Shown piece after piece: positions 26,416 through 34,044 of a stretch of 64,000 nucleotides of DNA (its first letter is position 1; each line of letters starts with the position of its first letter). The stretch is from an uncultured Collinsella sp. Its GTDB lineage: Bacteria > Actinomycetota > Coriobacteriia > Coriobacteriales > Coriobacteriaceae. Location: the NCBI GenBank assembly GCA_900543025.1, contig UQPP01000002.1, positions 1 to 64,000 on the forward strand, read 5' to 3'. A program made the translations under genes and the position numbers. Below the pieces are notes generated by a model. It was given only the letters and a program-made list of their open reading frames with translations. It was not told where the DNA came from and did not search any database.

Positions 26416-27135
26416 ATGCTCGATACACACGAAAAACGGCCACTCTATTTACAGCTCACCGACGCGCTGCTCAAGCAGATCGTCGATGAATATCAAGCAG
26501 ACGATAAACTTCCAACAGAAATGGAACTCTGCGACGAATACGCCGTAAGCAGAACAACCGTCCGACTTGCCATGAGTGAGCTGGAGCGTCGTGGAAGTAT
26601 CTATCGAATCCAAGGTAAGGGATCGTTTGTTGCACCGAAACGCGTTAGCGAGCTCAATTCACTTTTAAACTTTGACTTTGCAAGCCATTGCGATGGCGTT
26701 GATCCGGATGCCATCATCAAACATTTCGGCGGCCTCACATCAGGTCGTCCAATTTCCGTAATGATGCTCCAACAATTTGGATGTCAAAGTCGCGATGAAA
26801 TTCAGCGTCTTGAATTGACCTACGAACTTGAAGGCAGCTTCATAGGCGCTGATACGTTCTTCATTTCAAAGTCGCGCGTTCCGAATAACCAGTTAGATTT
26901 TCAGGCATTTAGCAGAATCATGGACGACTTGTCCAAGTCTATCCAATCTGTTAGGGAAAGCTATAGAGCACGTCAGCTTAGCGATTCCGAAGCCAGTAAT
27001 TATGGTGTTGCAAAACTTCCGGTCATCGAACTGACTCATTATGCTTATGACTCCGGAGGCAAACTAATCTCAATTGTCTGCCGCACCGTCTTAACTGGGC
27101 GAATCCCTTATCAAAACTTTATTTTCAAGTCCTAA
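26416..27135 (+). CDS. GntR-family regulator with UTRA domain
   Basis: A 239-residue regulator. The winged HTH lies at about residues 7-70 ([20 protein letters not shown], then [19 protein letters not shown] and GKGSFVAPK); the UTRA effector domain takes up about 85-235. ATG at 26416 has GAGG five bases upstream; an ATG at 26398 is possible but less well placed. It follows the TIM-barrel-like gene and likely controls it and the divergent EIIBC in response to a sugar phosphate. It is AT-rich like its neighbours and only distantly similar to the GntR protein at 36614. Confidence 0.85.
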   Translation: MLDTHEKRPLYLQLTDALLKQIVDEYQADDKLPTEMELCDEYAVSRTTVRLAMSELERRGSIYRIQGKGSFVAPKRVSELNSLLNFDFASHCDGVDPDAIIKHFGGLTSGRPISVMMLQQFGCQSRDEIQRLELTYELEGSFIGADTFFISKSRVPNNQLDFQAFSRIMDDLSKSIQSVRESYRARQLSDSEASNYGVAKLPVIELTHYAYDSGGKLISIVCRTVLTGRIPYQNFIFKS

Positions 27136-27149
27136 TGTTCTTTTTCTTT

Positions 27150-27290
27150 TGTCTCGATCTGTAACACGTAGCCGAGTTTTTAAGTCCTAACCGTTACAGA
27201 TCGAGACAAACAAGGTAGGCCCCGCCGAATTGTCTCAATCTGTAACATCTGGTTGGTGGTTTCACCCCTACCTGTTACAGGTTGAGACGA
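27150..27290. repeat. Two CTGTAACA hairpin repeats
   Basis: Units at 27150-27208 and 27230-27290 have the same arms (TCTCGATCTGTAACA / GTTACAGATCGAGACAA) as the arrays at 16432 and 21322 but different loops. They lie between the GntR and DeoR genes. A further small hairpin, GGAGG-N7-CCTCC, follows at about 27359-27375 before the DeoR stop. Confidence 0.82.
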
Positions 27291-27407
27291 TTTGATAGTG
27301 GAGTCCTTATTTGCGCGTCATATCGCGTAGCGCTGACACGCTGGTTTCCACAATGACAGGAGGTAAAAGTCCTCCCGCATCACCCGTTGGCAATCCCGTA
27401 GCGATAA

Positions 27408-28172
27408 CTAGCAAATAACCTGCGTGTGTTCCTCGATGGCGGCACGATCCTCGGCGGCGATGCCCGGCTCGCACACCACGGCGTCCAAATTGTCCAGGCG
27501 GCAGAAGGTGTAGAAGTCGCGCTTGCCGATCTTGCTGGAGTCGGCGATCAGATAGCGCGAGTCGGCCTTGCTAAAGGCGAGCTGCTGGATGCGGCCCTCT
27601 TCCATATTGGATGTAGACACGTCGCCGTCCAGAATGCCGTTGGCACCGATAAACGCCGCGTCGATGCCCAGCGCACGCAGGGTATCCTCGGCCGTTGGTC
27701 CCACAAAAGCGGCGGTGCGGCGACGGTACATGCCGCCCACCAGGCACAGGTCGCAGTCTTCGCGCGCCTCGAGCAGGTTAAACACCGAAAGCGAATTGGT
27801 CACAATGCGCAGGCGAAACGCCGGCAGCATCGAGGCCATCTGCTCAACCGTGGTGCCCGTGCCCAAAAAGATGGTCGAGCCTTCCTCGATAAGCTCCACA
27901 GAACGGCGCGCAATCTGCAACTTTTCCTCGGCATGCTTCGTGCGCTTTTCGCTGTGCGAATACTCATGGCGCAGCATAGCGTGTGGACGGCCCTGCGCAC
28001 TGCGGGCTCCGCCGTGCACGCGCTCGATCTCGCCCAGGCTCGCAAGCTCCTCAAGGTCACGGCGGATCGTCATATCCGAGACACCTAACGCATCCGAAAT
28101 CTCCTTGACCGAGACCGTTCCCTGTTCCTCGAGCAGCTGCCGAACCTTATCCTGTCGCTCCGCTTTAATCAC
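27408..28172 (-). CDS. DeoR-family regulator, probable LacR
   Basis: A 254-residue DeoR-type repressor. The N-terminal HTH is VSVKEISDALGVSDMTIRRD (about residues 19-38) and the effector domain has FLGTGTTVEQMA, VTNSLSVFNLL and GGMYRRRTAAFVG. GTG at 28172 with GAGGA upstream is preferred to the GTG at 28199. An 18-bp site in its own promoter is repeated before lacF and lacA, so it probably represses those genes in trans, with tagatose-6-phosphate as inducer by analogy to lactococcal LacR. A 280-bp fragment of the same gene lies at 22931-23210. Confidence 0.85.
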   Translation of the reverse strand: MIKAERQDKVRQLLEEQGTVSVKEISDALGVSDMTIRRDLEELASLGEIERVHGGARSAQGRPHAMLRHEYSHSEKRTKHAEEKLQIARRSVELIEEGSTIFLGTGTTVEQMASMLPAFRLRIVTNSLSVFNLLEAREDCDLCLVGGMYRRRTAAFVGPTAEDTLRALGIDAAFIGANGILDGDVSTSNMEEGRIQQLAFSKADSRYLIADSSKIGKRDFYTFCRLDNLDAVVCEPGIAAEDRAAIEEHTQVIC

Positions 28173-28204
28173 GATGAGTCCTCGCTGTTCCACGCTCACG
28201 TCAA

Positions 28205-28318
28205 TTCAAACAATAACGAACAAATTGTATCAGACTCGCGCGCGTCAGAAATGAACGCCCGCACAGCTCCAATCATCACTTTTTTGAGAAAAATACCCCC
28301 TGCTTTAGTGGGGTGTAG
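28205..28318. promoter_or_regulatory. lacR operator and hairpin before galM
   Basis: TTCAAACAATAACGAACA (28205-28222) lies 33 bp upstream of the DeoR start and matches the lacF and lacA sites, implying autoregulation. At 28294-28318 ATACCCCCTGCTTTAGTGGGG forms a short hairpin between the divergent DeoR and galM genes. Confidence 0.65.
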
Positions 28319-28377
28319 TGATAATCTCGCCTGTTCGCGCTACAGTTTGTCAGAAATACCTCGATGTTAGGAACCAA

Positions 28378-29430
28378 ATGATCACTTCCGAGCTTTTCGG
28401 CACCGCGCCGTGCGGTACCCCCGTTCATCGTTACACCCTCAACGGGCCCGAGATCTGCGTTCGCATTATGGACTATGGCGCCACCGTGCTTGGTGTCGAC
28501 GTGCCCGACATTCCCGGCAACGTGCGCGATGTGGTGCTGGGCTTCGATAAGCTCGAGGATTACTTTGACAACCCCGCCTGCTTTGGCGCGACCATCGGCC
28601 CCGTGGCAAACCGCACCGCGGGCGCCACGATCACCATCGCCGGCACGGACTGGCATATGCCCGCCAACGAGGGCGCCAACAACCTGCACAGCGATCTTGA
28701 GCACGGTCTGCATAAACGCGTGTGGGACGTTGAGCTCGACGAGGCCCATAACGCCGTGCGCATGACCACCTCGCTTGAGGATGGCGAACTGGGCCTTCCC
28801 GGCAACCGCACCTTTACGGCCGTATTTACCGTTACACGCACCGGCGTCTTTCGCATCGAGTATGGCTGCGAGAGCGACCGCGCCACCTACGTGTCCATGA
28901 CCAACCACACGTACTTTAACCTTGCCGGCCATAACGCCGGCATGGACTGCGAGCACTTCTTTGTTGCCAACGCTGCCCACTACCTGCCCATCAACGAGCA
29001 GAACATCCCCACCGGCGAGATCGCTCCGGTCGAAGGCACGCCGTTTGACTTCCGTGAGCTGCGCCCCGTCGCTCCTGGCATGGAAGCCGACGACCCGCAG
29101 ATTAAGCAGGCCCGTGGCTACGATCACTGCCTGTGCATCGATGGCTATCAGTACGGCCGTAATCTGCGCCGCGCGATGCACGTCGAGGAGATGTGGACCG
29201 GTCGTGAGTTGGATTACTACACCACCGCCCCGGGCGTGCAGCTCTACACCGGCAACTGGCTGGGCGACGAGTACGCCAAGGACGATGCCAACTATGGCTG
29301 GGGCGCTGGCTTTGCCCTCGAGGCAGAGATGTACCCCGACACACCGCACCAGCCACTGTTCCCGCAGGGCATTGTGGGCCCGGGTCACCCCTACAGCAAT
29401 GTGATCGAATACCACTTTATGAGGCACTAG
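28378..29430 (+). CDS. galM: Aldose 1-epimerase (galactose mutarotase)
   Basis: A 350-residue GalM that interconverts the anomers of galactose and glucose, supplying alpha-galactose to GalK. Seen: DYGATVLGVDVPD, ATIGPVANRTAGATI, NNLHSDLEHGLHKRVW and the catalytic TNHTYFNLAGHN, with the C-terminal GFALEAEMYPDTPHQP. ATG at 28378 after TTAGGAA is chosen over a GTG at 28318. It is divergent from the DeoR regulator and monocistronic. It is a true GalM, unlike the two shorter LacX-like proteins in the window. A weak hairpin (GCAACGCCCG...CGGGCGCTGC) follows at about 29453-29494. Confidence 0.92.
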   Translation: MITSELFGTAPCGTPVHRYTLNGPEICVRIMDYGATVLGVDVPDIPGNVRDVVLGFDKLEDYFDNPACFGATIGPVANRTAGATITIAGTDWHMPANEGANNLHSDLEHGLHKRVWDVELDEAHNAVRMTTSLEDGELGLPGNRTFTAVFTVTRTGVFRIEYGCESDRATYVSMTNHTYFNLAGHNAGMDCEHFFVANAAHYLPINEQNIPTGEIAPVEGTPFDFRELRPVAPGMEADDPQIKQARGYDHCLCIDGYQYGRNLRRAMHVEEMWTGRELDYYTTAPGVQLYTGNWLGDEYAKDDANYGWGAGFALEAEMYPDTPHQPLFPQGIVGPGHPYSNVIEYHFMRH

Positions 29431-29538
29431 GCCCACAACGCGACATCTCGCACAGCAACGCCCGCCGGCACCACCGCCAACGGGCGCTGCTTCATGCCTA
29501 AATCCTTCTTTTCGATGCCACCGAATTGGTGACATAAC

Positions 29539-29690
29539 AAAACTATGCCGAATTACTACGATGAACCCACTATGTCCGACCACGCGCTGGTTTATAAAAA
29601 ATTAGCAACTCGTCTACCTGCGGTTTTATTCTCTGCAAATTTGGCATGCTCGGCGATAAGCAATTCATCGTAGTAAACCGGCATAGTTTT
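29539..29690. repeat. 152-bp element with 27-bp terminal inverted repeats
   Basis: Left arm 29539-29565 (AAAACTATGCCGAATTACTA...) and right arm 29664-29690 are inverted copies with 25 of 27 matches. The 98-nt interior is AT-rich and non-coding. It fills most of the 29431-29756 gap between galM and the EIIB-like gene. It could be a MITE remnant or a paired regulatory site. Confidence 0.75.
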
Positions 29691-29728
29691 GGCGGACAGC
29701 GCCACACAGATCCCCTACGAAGGCAAAA

Positions 29729-29759
29729 TGATCCGTTTTCCTCCGTCCCCAAGGGATCA
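29729..29759 (-). repeat. 31-bp stop-codon-proximal repeat, copy 2
   Basis: Exact counterpart of 6405-6435 on the opposite strand. Its first three bases, TGA on the minus strand, are the stop codon of the EIIB-like gene. Confidence 0.8.
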
Positions 29760-30239
29760 GTTGAACAGATTGCCGATGGGGTCGGGGGCGGAACTGGGGA
29801 GATAGCGGATTTCTAGTTCTATGCCGAGCTTTTGCAGCTCTCTGAGAACAGCGACGTCTGTGTCGTCTACGGCAACTGCGGGCGTTGCGGGACGCTTGCC
29901 CTCCCCTGCCTGCATATGACCAATGCTGATCTTGGTGATCGGCACACCGCCCTTAACCAGCGCGAGCGCATCGGAGGGTGAGGCCACCATGATCAGAATC
30001 AATTGGCGAGGCGTTGCGGTATGAATGACGTCGATGGTCCTTTGCACCGAGAAAAACCGCGTCCAAACGCCTTCTGGCGCCGCCACCCTCATGGGTGCCC
30101 ATTGGCGCGAATCTGCCGCGATCTCATCGTTGACGATTAGGACAAGGTTGGAACCCACGGCTTCGTTCCACAGCTCAACGTCTTGTCCGTAAATGAAACG
30201 GTCGTCGATGCGTGCGAGAAGAATCTTGGGTTGAGTCAT
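29757..30239 (-). CDS. Mannose-family PTS EIIB-like protein lacking the phospho-His
   Basis: A 160-residue protein with the fold and motifs of mannose/sorbose-family EIIB: ILLARIDDR at the start, FSVQRTIDVIHTATPRQLIL, ALVKGGVPITKISIGHMQ, and a C-terminal LELQ-type helix. The usual RLxHGQV becomes RFIYGQD, so the phosphorylated histidine (position 17 in the EIIB at 39494) is a tyrosine. It therefore cannot carry phosphate in the standard way. No EIIA, EIIC or EIID is adjacent. ATG at 30239 is chosen on homology; the ribosome site is weak (GGGG). It may be a regulatory remnant or a decaying copy. Confidence 0.8.
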   Translation of the reverse strand: MTQPKILLARIDDRFIYGQDVELWNEAVGSNLVLIVNDEIAADSRQWAPMRVAAPEGVWTRFFSVQRTIDVIHTATPRQLILIMVASPSDALALVKGGVPITKISIGHMQAGEGKRPATPAVAVDDTDVAVLRELQKLGIELEIRYLPSSAPDPIGNLFN

Positions 30240-30396
30240 CGCTGCCCCATTCTGTTTGAGACCCGTAAGAGCAAGACATCGCGTCTCCAATATTAGTGCA
30301 TTTAAAGTGAGAAAAGCCGTCAGAACACTTGCGCGGATTTGCGATGTCCCGTATCATAGACAGCCGTTGACGCCTCAGTTGCGCCATCACATGGTC

Positions 30397-30472
30397 GCCA
30401 GCGTAGCTCAGTTGGTAGAGCACCGCTCTCGTAAAGCGGGGGTCACCGGTTCGAGCCCGGTCGCTGGCTCCA
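30397..30472 (+). tRNA. tRNA-Thr (CGT)
   Basis: A complete cloverleaf: acceptor GCCAGCG/CGCTGGC, D-arm GCTCAGTTGGTAGAGC, anticodon stem CCGCT/AGCGG with loop CTCGTAA (anticodon CGT, reads ACG), T-arm ACCGGTTCGAGCCCGGT and encoded CCA at 30470-30472. No intron. Confidence 0.96.
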
Positions 30473-30484
30473 TTGCACAAGACA

Positions 30485-30507
30485 GCCGCCTTCGGGCGGC
30501 TTTTTTG
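30485..30507 (+). terminator. Terminator of tRNA-Thr
   Basis: GCCGCC-TTCG-GGCGGC followed by TTTTTTG, 12 bp after the CCA end. Confidence 0.92.
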
Positions 30508-30680
30508 TTGCTGATTTCGGGCGCGCTTCCGCCAATCCAAGCACAACGCCGCCGGAAACTCTCCTACTCAACAAAAGCCCCGCCAACCGCAATCCCCAAA
30601 GGAACCGCGATCAGCGGGGCCCAAGCGCGTTCCTCCAAGGGATAACGCTCGCAAAACGAACAGCTCAGCCGAGCGGCTCG

Positions 30681-31154
30681 TTACTCCTCCCAGTAAGCGT
30701 CTGCAAGCAGCTTAAAGCAGATCTTCTTGACCGGCTGCGCGCCATCGCCCGGGAACTCGAGCGTGGGCATGTGAGGCTCGCCGGCAACAAACAGCGCAAA
30801 CTTGTCGTCAGCAAGATCGCCGGCGATCGAGGCGTCGGAATCGACCAGATCGTAGTCGTCCTTCTCGTCAAACTCCTGAACCAGCGTCAGGCTGCCCGTG
30901 GCAACCTTAAAGGCCTCGCGACCCTCGACGTCGATCTGCAGGTCGTGATAGCGCTGATGCGTCTCATAGTGAGCCTCGGCTTCGGGACGCGTCGTGGGAG
31001 CCATGACGTTCGCAAAGACCTTGTCGCCCAGAATCGGATGGCTGCCGACCTCGAGCTTCGCCGGATCGTTCTCCTCGAGCCAATCGATCAGCACGTCGAG
31101 GCCCTTGAGCATTCCACGGTACTCCTCGATATCGCCCAATGCACCGTAAATCAT
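30681..31154 (-). CDS. YhcH/YjgK/YiaL family protein
   Basis: A 157-residue cupin-like (DUF386) protein related to the beta subunit EbgC and to YhcH/NanQ anomerases. Seen: MIYGALGDIEEYRGM at the start, YETHQRYHDLQIDVEGRE (metal-binding His region, about residues 63-80), VAGEPHMPTLEFPG and VKKICFKLL near the end. Relatives act on free or phosphorylated sugars, often sialic acid. Here it is next to sugar-phosphate genes, but a decayed nagA end lies upstream, so its former operon is unclear. ATG 31154 follows GAGGGG. Confidence 0.85.
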   Translation of the reverse strand: MIYGALGDIEEYRGMLKGLDVLIDWLEENDPAKLEVGSHPILGDKVFANVMAPTTRPEAEAHYETHQRYHDLQIDVEGREAFKVATGSLTLVQEFDEKDDYDLVDSDASIAGDLADDKFALFVAGEPHMPTLEFPGDGAQPVKKICFKLLADAYWEE

Positions 31155-31186
31155 CTAAATCCCCTCTCGGATCGTTTCTTTGGCGG

Positions 31187-31322
31187 CTACTCGGCAAACG
31201 CATTACCGACGCTGTTGCCACCCACATGCGTCTCGACCAGGGTAAGGTCGGGATTGAACACGACAGTGTCGGCGTCGCGCCCCGGCATAATGCTACTGCA
31301 CCTGTCGTCGACATGAGCTAGC
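31187..31322 (-). pseudogene. Remnant of a nagA 3' end
   Basis: Reading from about 31322 down to the TAG at 31187-31189, the frame encodes CSSIMPGRDADTVVFNPDLT and then a tail ending SVGNAFAE. This matches the C-terminus of the intact NagA at 34045 (CGSIMPGRDADFVVFDHELT, SVGNAFTD). About 45 codons remain and nothing upstream continues the gene, since lacC copy 2 begins on the other side. It is evidence of an old rearrangement or second nagA copy. Confidence 0.85.
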
Positions 31323-31351
31323 AACCGATGCCGGGGCCGCAGCACAAGCTC

Positions 31352-32287
31352 CTACAGCTCGGTCACGACAACGCCGTTGTAAACCTCGTCCCAACGATCC
31401 ATAACCAAGTGGCCAGTCATGGGATCCATGGCATTGAGCTTGCCGCAGGTGTTGGCGGTACGCAGCACCGTCTCGTCGTCGGCGCCGGCAGCAATCGCAT
31501 GTGCGAAGCCGGCAATGGTCGAATCGCCAGAGCCCGTAGCGTTAACGGCGGGGATATCGGGGGTCTTGGCGCGGAACGCACGGCCATTGTGGAAGCCAAC
31601 TGAGCCGGCAGCGCCCATGGATACGACGACCCAGGGGATATCGGAGAAGCGGGCGTCAGAGGCGAGCGCGGAACGGAGCTCGTCCACATCGTCGGTGGTA
31701 AAGCTCGTGCCCAGAAGGCCGTTAATTTCGGTCAGGTTAGGCTTAACCAGCTCAGGCTTGACCTCGGACTTGAGCGCAGCCTCGAGCGAGGCGCCCGAGG
31801 TATCGAGCAGCACCTTGGCGCCGGCGTTCTCTGCAATGCCCGTGATCTTGGCGTAGTAGTCCGCCTCGACGCCGCGGGGCAGCGAACCCGAGATGGTAAC
31901 GACATCGGCCTTGCTCGCAAGCTCGGCGAACTTGGCGGTAAAGGCATCGAGTTCCTCGGGGGCAATCGTCGGGCCGCTCTCGAGCAACTCGGTCTGGTTG
32001 CCAGCATGAAGGATATTGAGACAGATGCGAGTCTCGCCCTTGATGGGCACAAAATCATTCTTAATGCCGTTGGCATCCATGAGGTCGGCCATATAGGCGC
32101 CCATATGACCACCAAGCAAGCCGGTTGCCACGACATCGTCGCCCAGCTGGCCCAGGACGCGGGCCACGTTGAGACCCTTACCGCCGGCGGTCTTTTCGGG
32201 CGTCACGCGGTTGACGTCGTCGATAATGAGCTCATCGAGCTGATAGCGCGTATCGACGGACGGGTTCATCGTAACGGTGAGGATCAT
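31352..32287 (-). CDS. PfkB-family tagatose-6-phosphate kinase (LacC-like), copy 2
   Basis: A 311-residue PfkB kinase, highly similar along its whole length to the LacC at 6513. It has MILTVTMNPSVDTRYQLDEL, GGKGLNVARVLGQLGDD and NATGSGDSTIAGFAHAI. AAGGAG precedes ATG 32287; the longer frame to 32326 is not needed. It is downstream of a LacX-like gene, repeating the lacX-lacC pair at 6513-8386, and lies 2 kb from nagA/agaS. It could phosphorylate tagatose-6-P produced by AgaS from galactosamine-6-P, while the first copy serves LacAB. Confidence 0.85.
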   Translation of the reverse strand: MILTVTMNPSVDTRYQLDELIIDDVNRVTPEKTAGGKGLNVARVLGQLGDDVVATGLLGGHMGAYMADLMDANGIKNDFVPIKGETRICLNILHAGNQTELLESGPTIAPEELDAFTAKFAELASKADVVTISGSLPRGVEADYYAKITGIAENAGAKVLLDTSGASLEAALKSEVKPELVKPNLTEINGLLGTSFTTDDVDELRSALASDARFSDIPWVVVSMGAAGSVGFHNGRAFRAKTPDIPAVNATGSGDSTIAGFAHAIAAGADDETVLRTANTCGKLNAMDPMTGHLVMDRWDEVYNGVVVTEL

Positions 32288-32346
32288 TTCTAGCTCCTTA
32301 TCTCGCAGGCTCCTTATGCCTTGCAAAACGAATTGGCTACATGCGA

Positions 32347-33228
32347 CTACAGAATCTCGATTGTGAACGAGCGCACGATGGTTTCTTTGGGCTTGGCGAT
32401 AAGGCAGCCGCGCTTGTGCTCAAGCACGTCGTCCTCATCGGAGCAGGTCGAAAGACCGCCCCAGGGCTCAACTGCCACAAAATCACCCTCGGGCTTGCTC
32501 CACACAATGAGGTACGGGAAGCCCTCAAAGCTCAGGCGAACACCCTTGTCCTCGCCCTTTTTGGAAAGCGTGACCTGACGGCTCTCGAGCACGTCAAAGA
32601 TGGTCTCCGCAAAATCGAAGAGCTCATGTGACAGAGGCAGCGTCTTTCCCACCATGGGGTTCTTGGAGCGGTTGGTCACGTCAATCAAGCCAGTCGAGGG
32701 GACGGCAGTGCAAAGCTCAGCAGCTTCGTCCTTCTCAAAGCGCAGCTCGTAGTCCGTATAGGCCTCGCCCTCATCGAGCGGGCACCTAAAGCCGGGGTGT
32801 CCACCGATAAAGAAAGGCATGTCCTCGGTGCCCTCGTTGGTAACCTCATAGGAGACGCGCACGGCGGCGTCCTCGAGCGTATAGCGGGCGACAAGCTTAA
32901 ACGGATACGGATAATCGCTCAGCAGCGCGGCGTTATCCTCCGAAGCCAGGCACATCGCCAGCTCGTTCTCGCTCTGGCTCAGCAGCTTCCACTCCTGTTT
33001 GCGCGCAAACCCATGGCGGGCGAGCTTCACATGATGTCCGGCAAACGTCATGGCGCTGTTATCGCGCAAACCTCCGCAAATCGGGAAGCAAATCGGTGCC
33101 TGGCCGGACCACACGGCGGGATCGCCCTGCCACAAGTACTCGCGACCTCCAGCCTCAATCGAGGTAAACGAGCCGCCGGCCGTGGAGACCTTGATAGAAA
33201 TCGAATCGTTGGAGAGAGCGTATTCCAT
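32347..33228 (-). CDS. Aldose 1-epimerase family protein (LacX-like), copy 2
   Basis: A 293-residue paralogue of the protein at 7505, with WQGDPAVWSGQAPICFPICG, IGGHPGFRCPLDEGEAY and VEPWGGLSTCSDEDDVLEHK. Same length and same position before a lacC gene. ATG at 33228 behind AAAGGATGG is preferred to the long upstream frame (to 33363), which lacks family similarity. Substrate unknown; a hexose-6-phosphate anomer is plausible from context. Confidence 0.82.
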   Translation of the reverse strand: MEYALSNDSISIKVSTAGGSFTSIEAGGREYLWQGDPAVWSGQAPICFPICGGLRDNSAMTFAGHHVKLARHGFARKQEWKLLSQSENELAMCLASEDNAALLSDYPYPFKLVARYTLEDAAVRVSYEVTNEGTEDMPFFIGGHPGFRCPLDEGEAYTDYELRFEKDEAAELCTAVPSTGLIDVTNRSKNPMVGKTLPLSHELFDFAETIFDVLESRQVTLSKKGEDKGVRLSFEGFPYLIVWSKPEGDFVAVEPWGGLSTCSDEDDVLEHKRGCLIAKPKETIVRSFTIEIL

Positions 33229-33384
33229 TGTCCATCCTTTCGAACAACTGCTTTTTGCTCGCAAGAACCCGTCTCGGCCCTGACCAAAGGACAAACCCGC
33301 ACGTTCATCGATGCGTCCGGTTTCCCAGGCATGCAACGGGGTACCATACAGACATTGATGCAATTACAGCTGAAAGGCCTTCTT

Positions 33385-33969
33385 ATGCGAACCATCATCC
33401 TTTATGCCTCACGCCACCACGGCAATACGAAAAAGCTCGTGGACGCCATCGTCGAGGCGCACCCCGAAATCGATACCCTCGACGTGAAGTCACTCGGTAA
33501 AAACGAGTACCCCGACCTGCACGAATATCATCTGATCGGCGTCGCCACGGGCATCTATTACTCCGAGATCGACAAAGATATGGCGCGCGTGCTCACGAAC
33601 GTACTGCAGCCGCAGGACAAGGTGTTTGGCCTTATGACCTACGGTGGCAAAAACAAGTGGTACGGCAAGGATATCGATGGCATCTGCCGCATGAGACAGG
33701 CCATCTTTATGGGTGTCTACGGCTGCCCCGGCTTTGATACGTGGGGGCCGTTCAAACTCACCGGCGGTGTCCAAAAGGGACACCCGACCGCTGAGGAAAT
33801 TAAGGGCGCCGTCGACTTCTTCGACAAGATCGAAGACGAGTACGGCGACATCATCGTCGAAGAGTATGCCAAGCGCGAGAAGCGTCTAGCCTACGAGAAG
33901 GAGCATCCTGCAGGAGGCCTGGTGGCCGGCGTCAAGCGCACGGCAAAGAAGATCGTTAACAAGCTGTAA
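33385..33969 (+). CDS. Flavodoxin-like protein
   Basis: A 194-residue protein. Residues 1-160 form a flavodoxin-like domain with the FMN phosphate loop YASRHHGNTKKL, GVATGIYYSEIDKDM and a MTYGGKNKWYG segment. The last 30 residues are basic (AGVKRTAKKIVNKL), perhaps a membrane- or nucleic-acid-contacting tail. The frame is open far upstream, but ATG 33385 after AAAGG gives the correct N-terminus. It is divergent from lacX copy 2 and convergent with nagA. It is probably a small electron carrier or FMN reductase; no partner is adjacent. Confidence 0.82.
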   Translation: MRTIILYASRHHGNTKKLVDAIVEAHPEIDTLDVKSLGKNEYPDLHEYHLIGVATGIYYSEIDKDMARVLTNVLQPQDKVFGLMTYGGKNKWYGKDIDGICRMRQAIFMGVYGCPGFDTWGPFKLTGGVQKGHPTAEEIKGAVDFFDKIEDEYGDIIVEEYAKREKRLAYEKEHPAGGLVAGVKRTAKKIVNKL

Positions 33970-34000
33970 CTGTTAAGGTGCTTTTGAGCGTTTAACCCAT

Positions 34001-34039
34001 ACGGCGGGTCCGAGCAGATTCGGGCCCGCCGTCTTTTTC
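34001..34039. terminator. Terminator between flavodoxin-like gene and nagA
   Basis: ACGGCGGGTCCGA and TCGGGCCCGCCGT form a near-perfect stem followed by CTTTTTCT on the plus strand. The two genes are convergent, so it may serve both. Confidence 0.85.
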
Positions 34040-34044
34040 TATCG

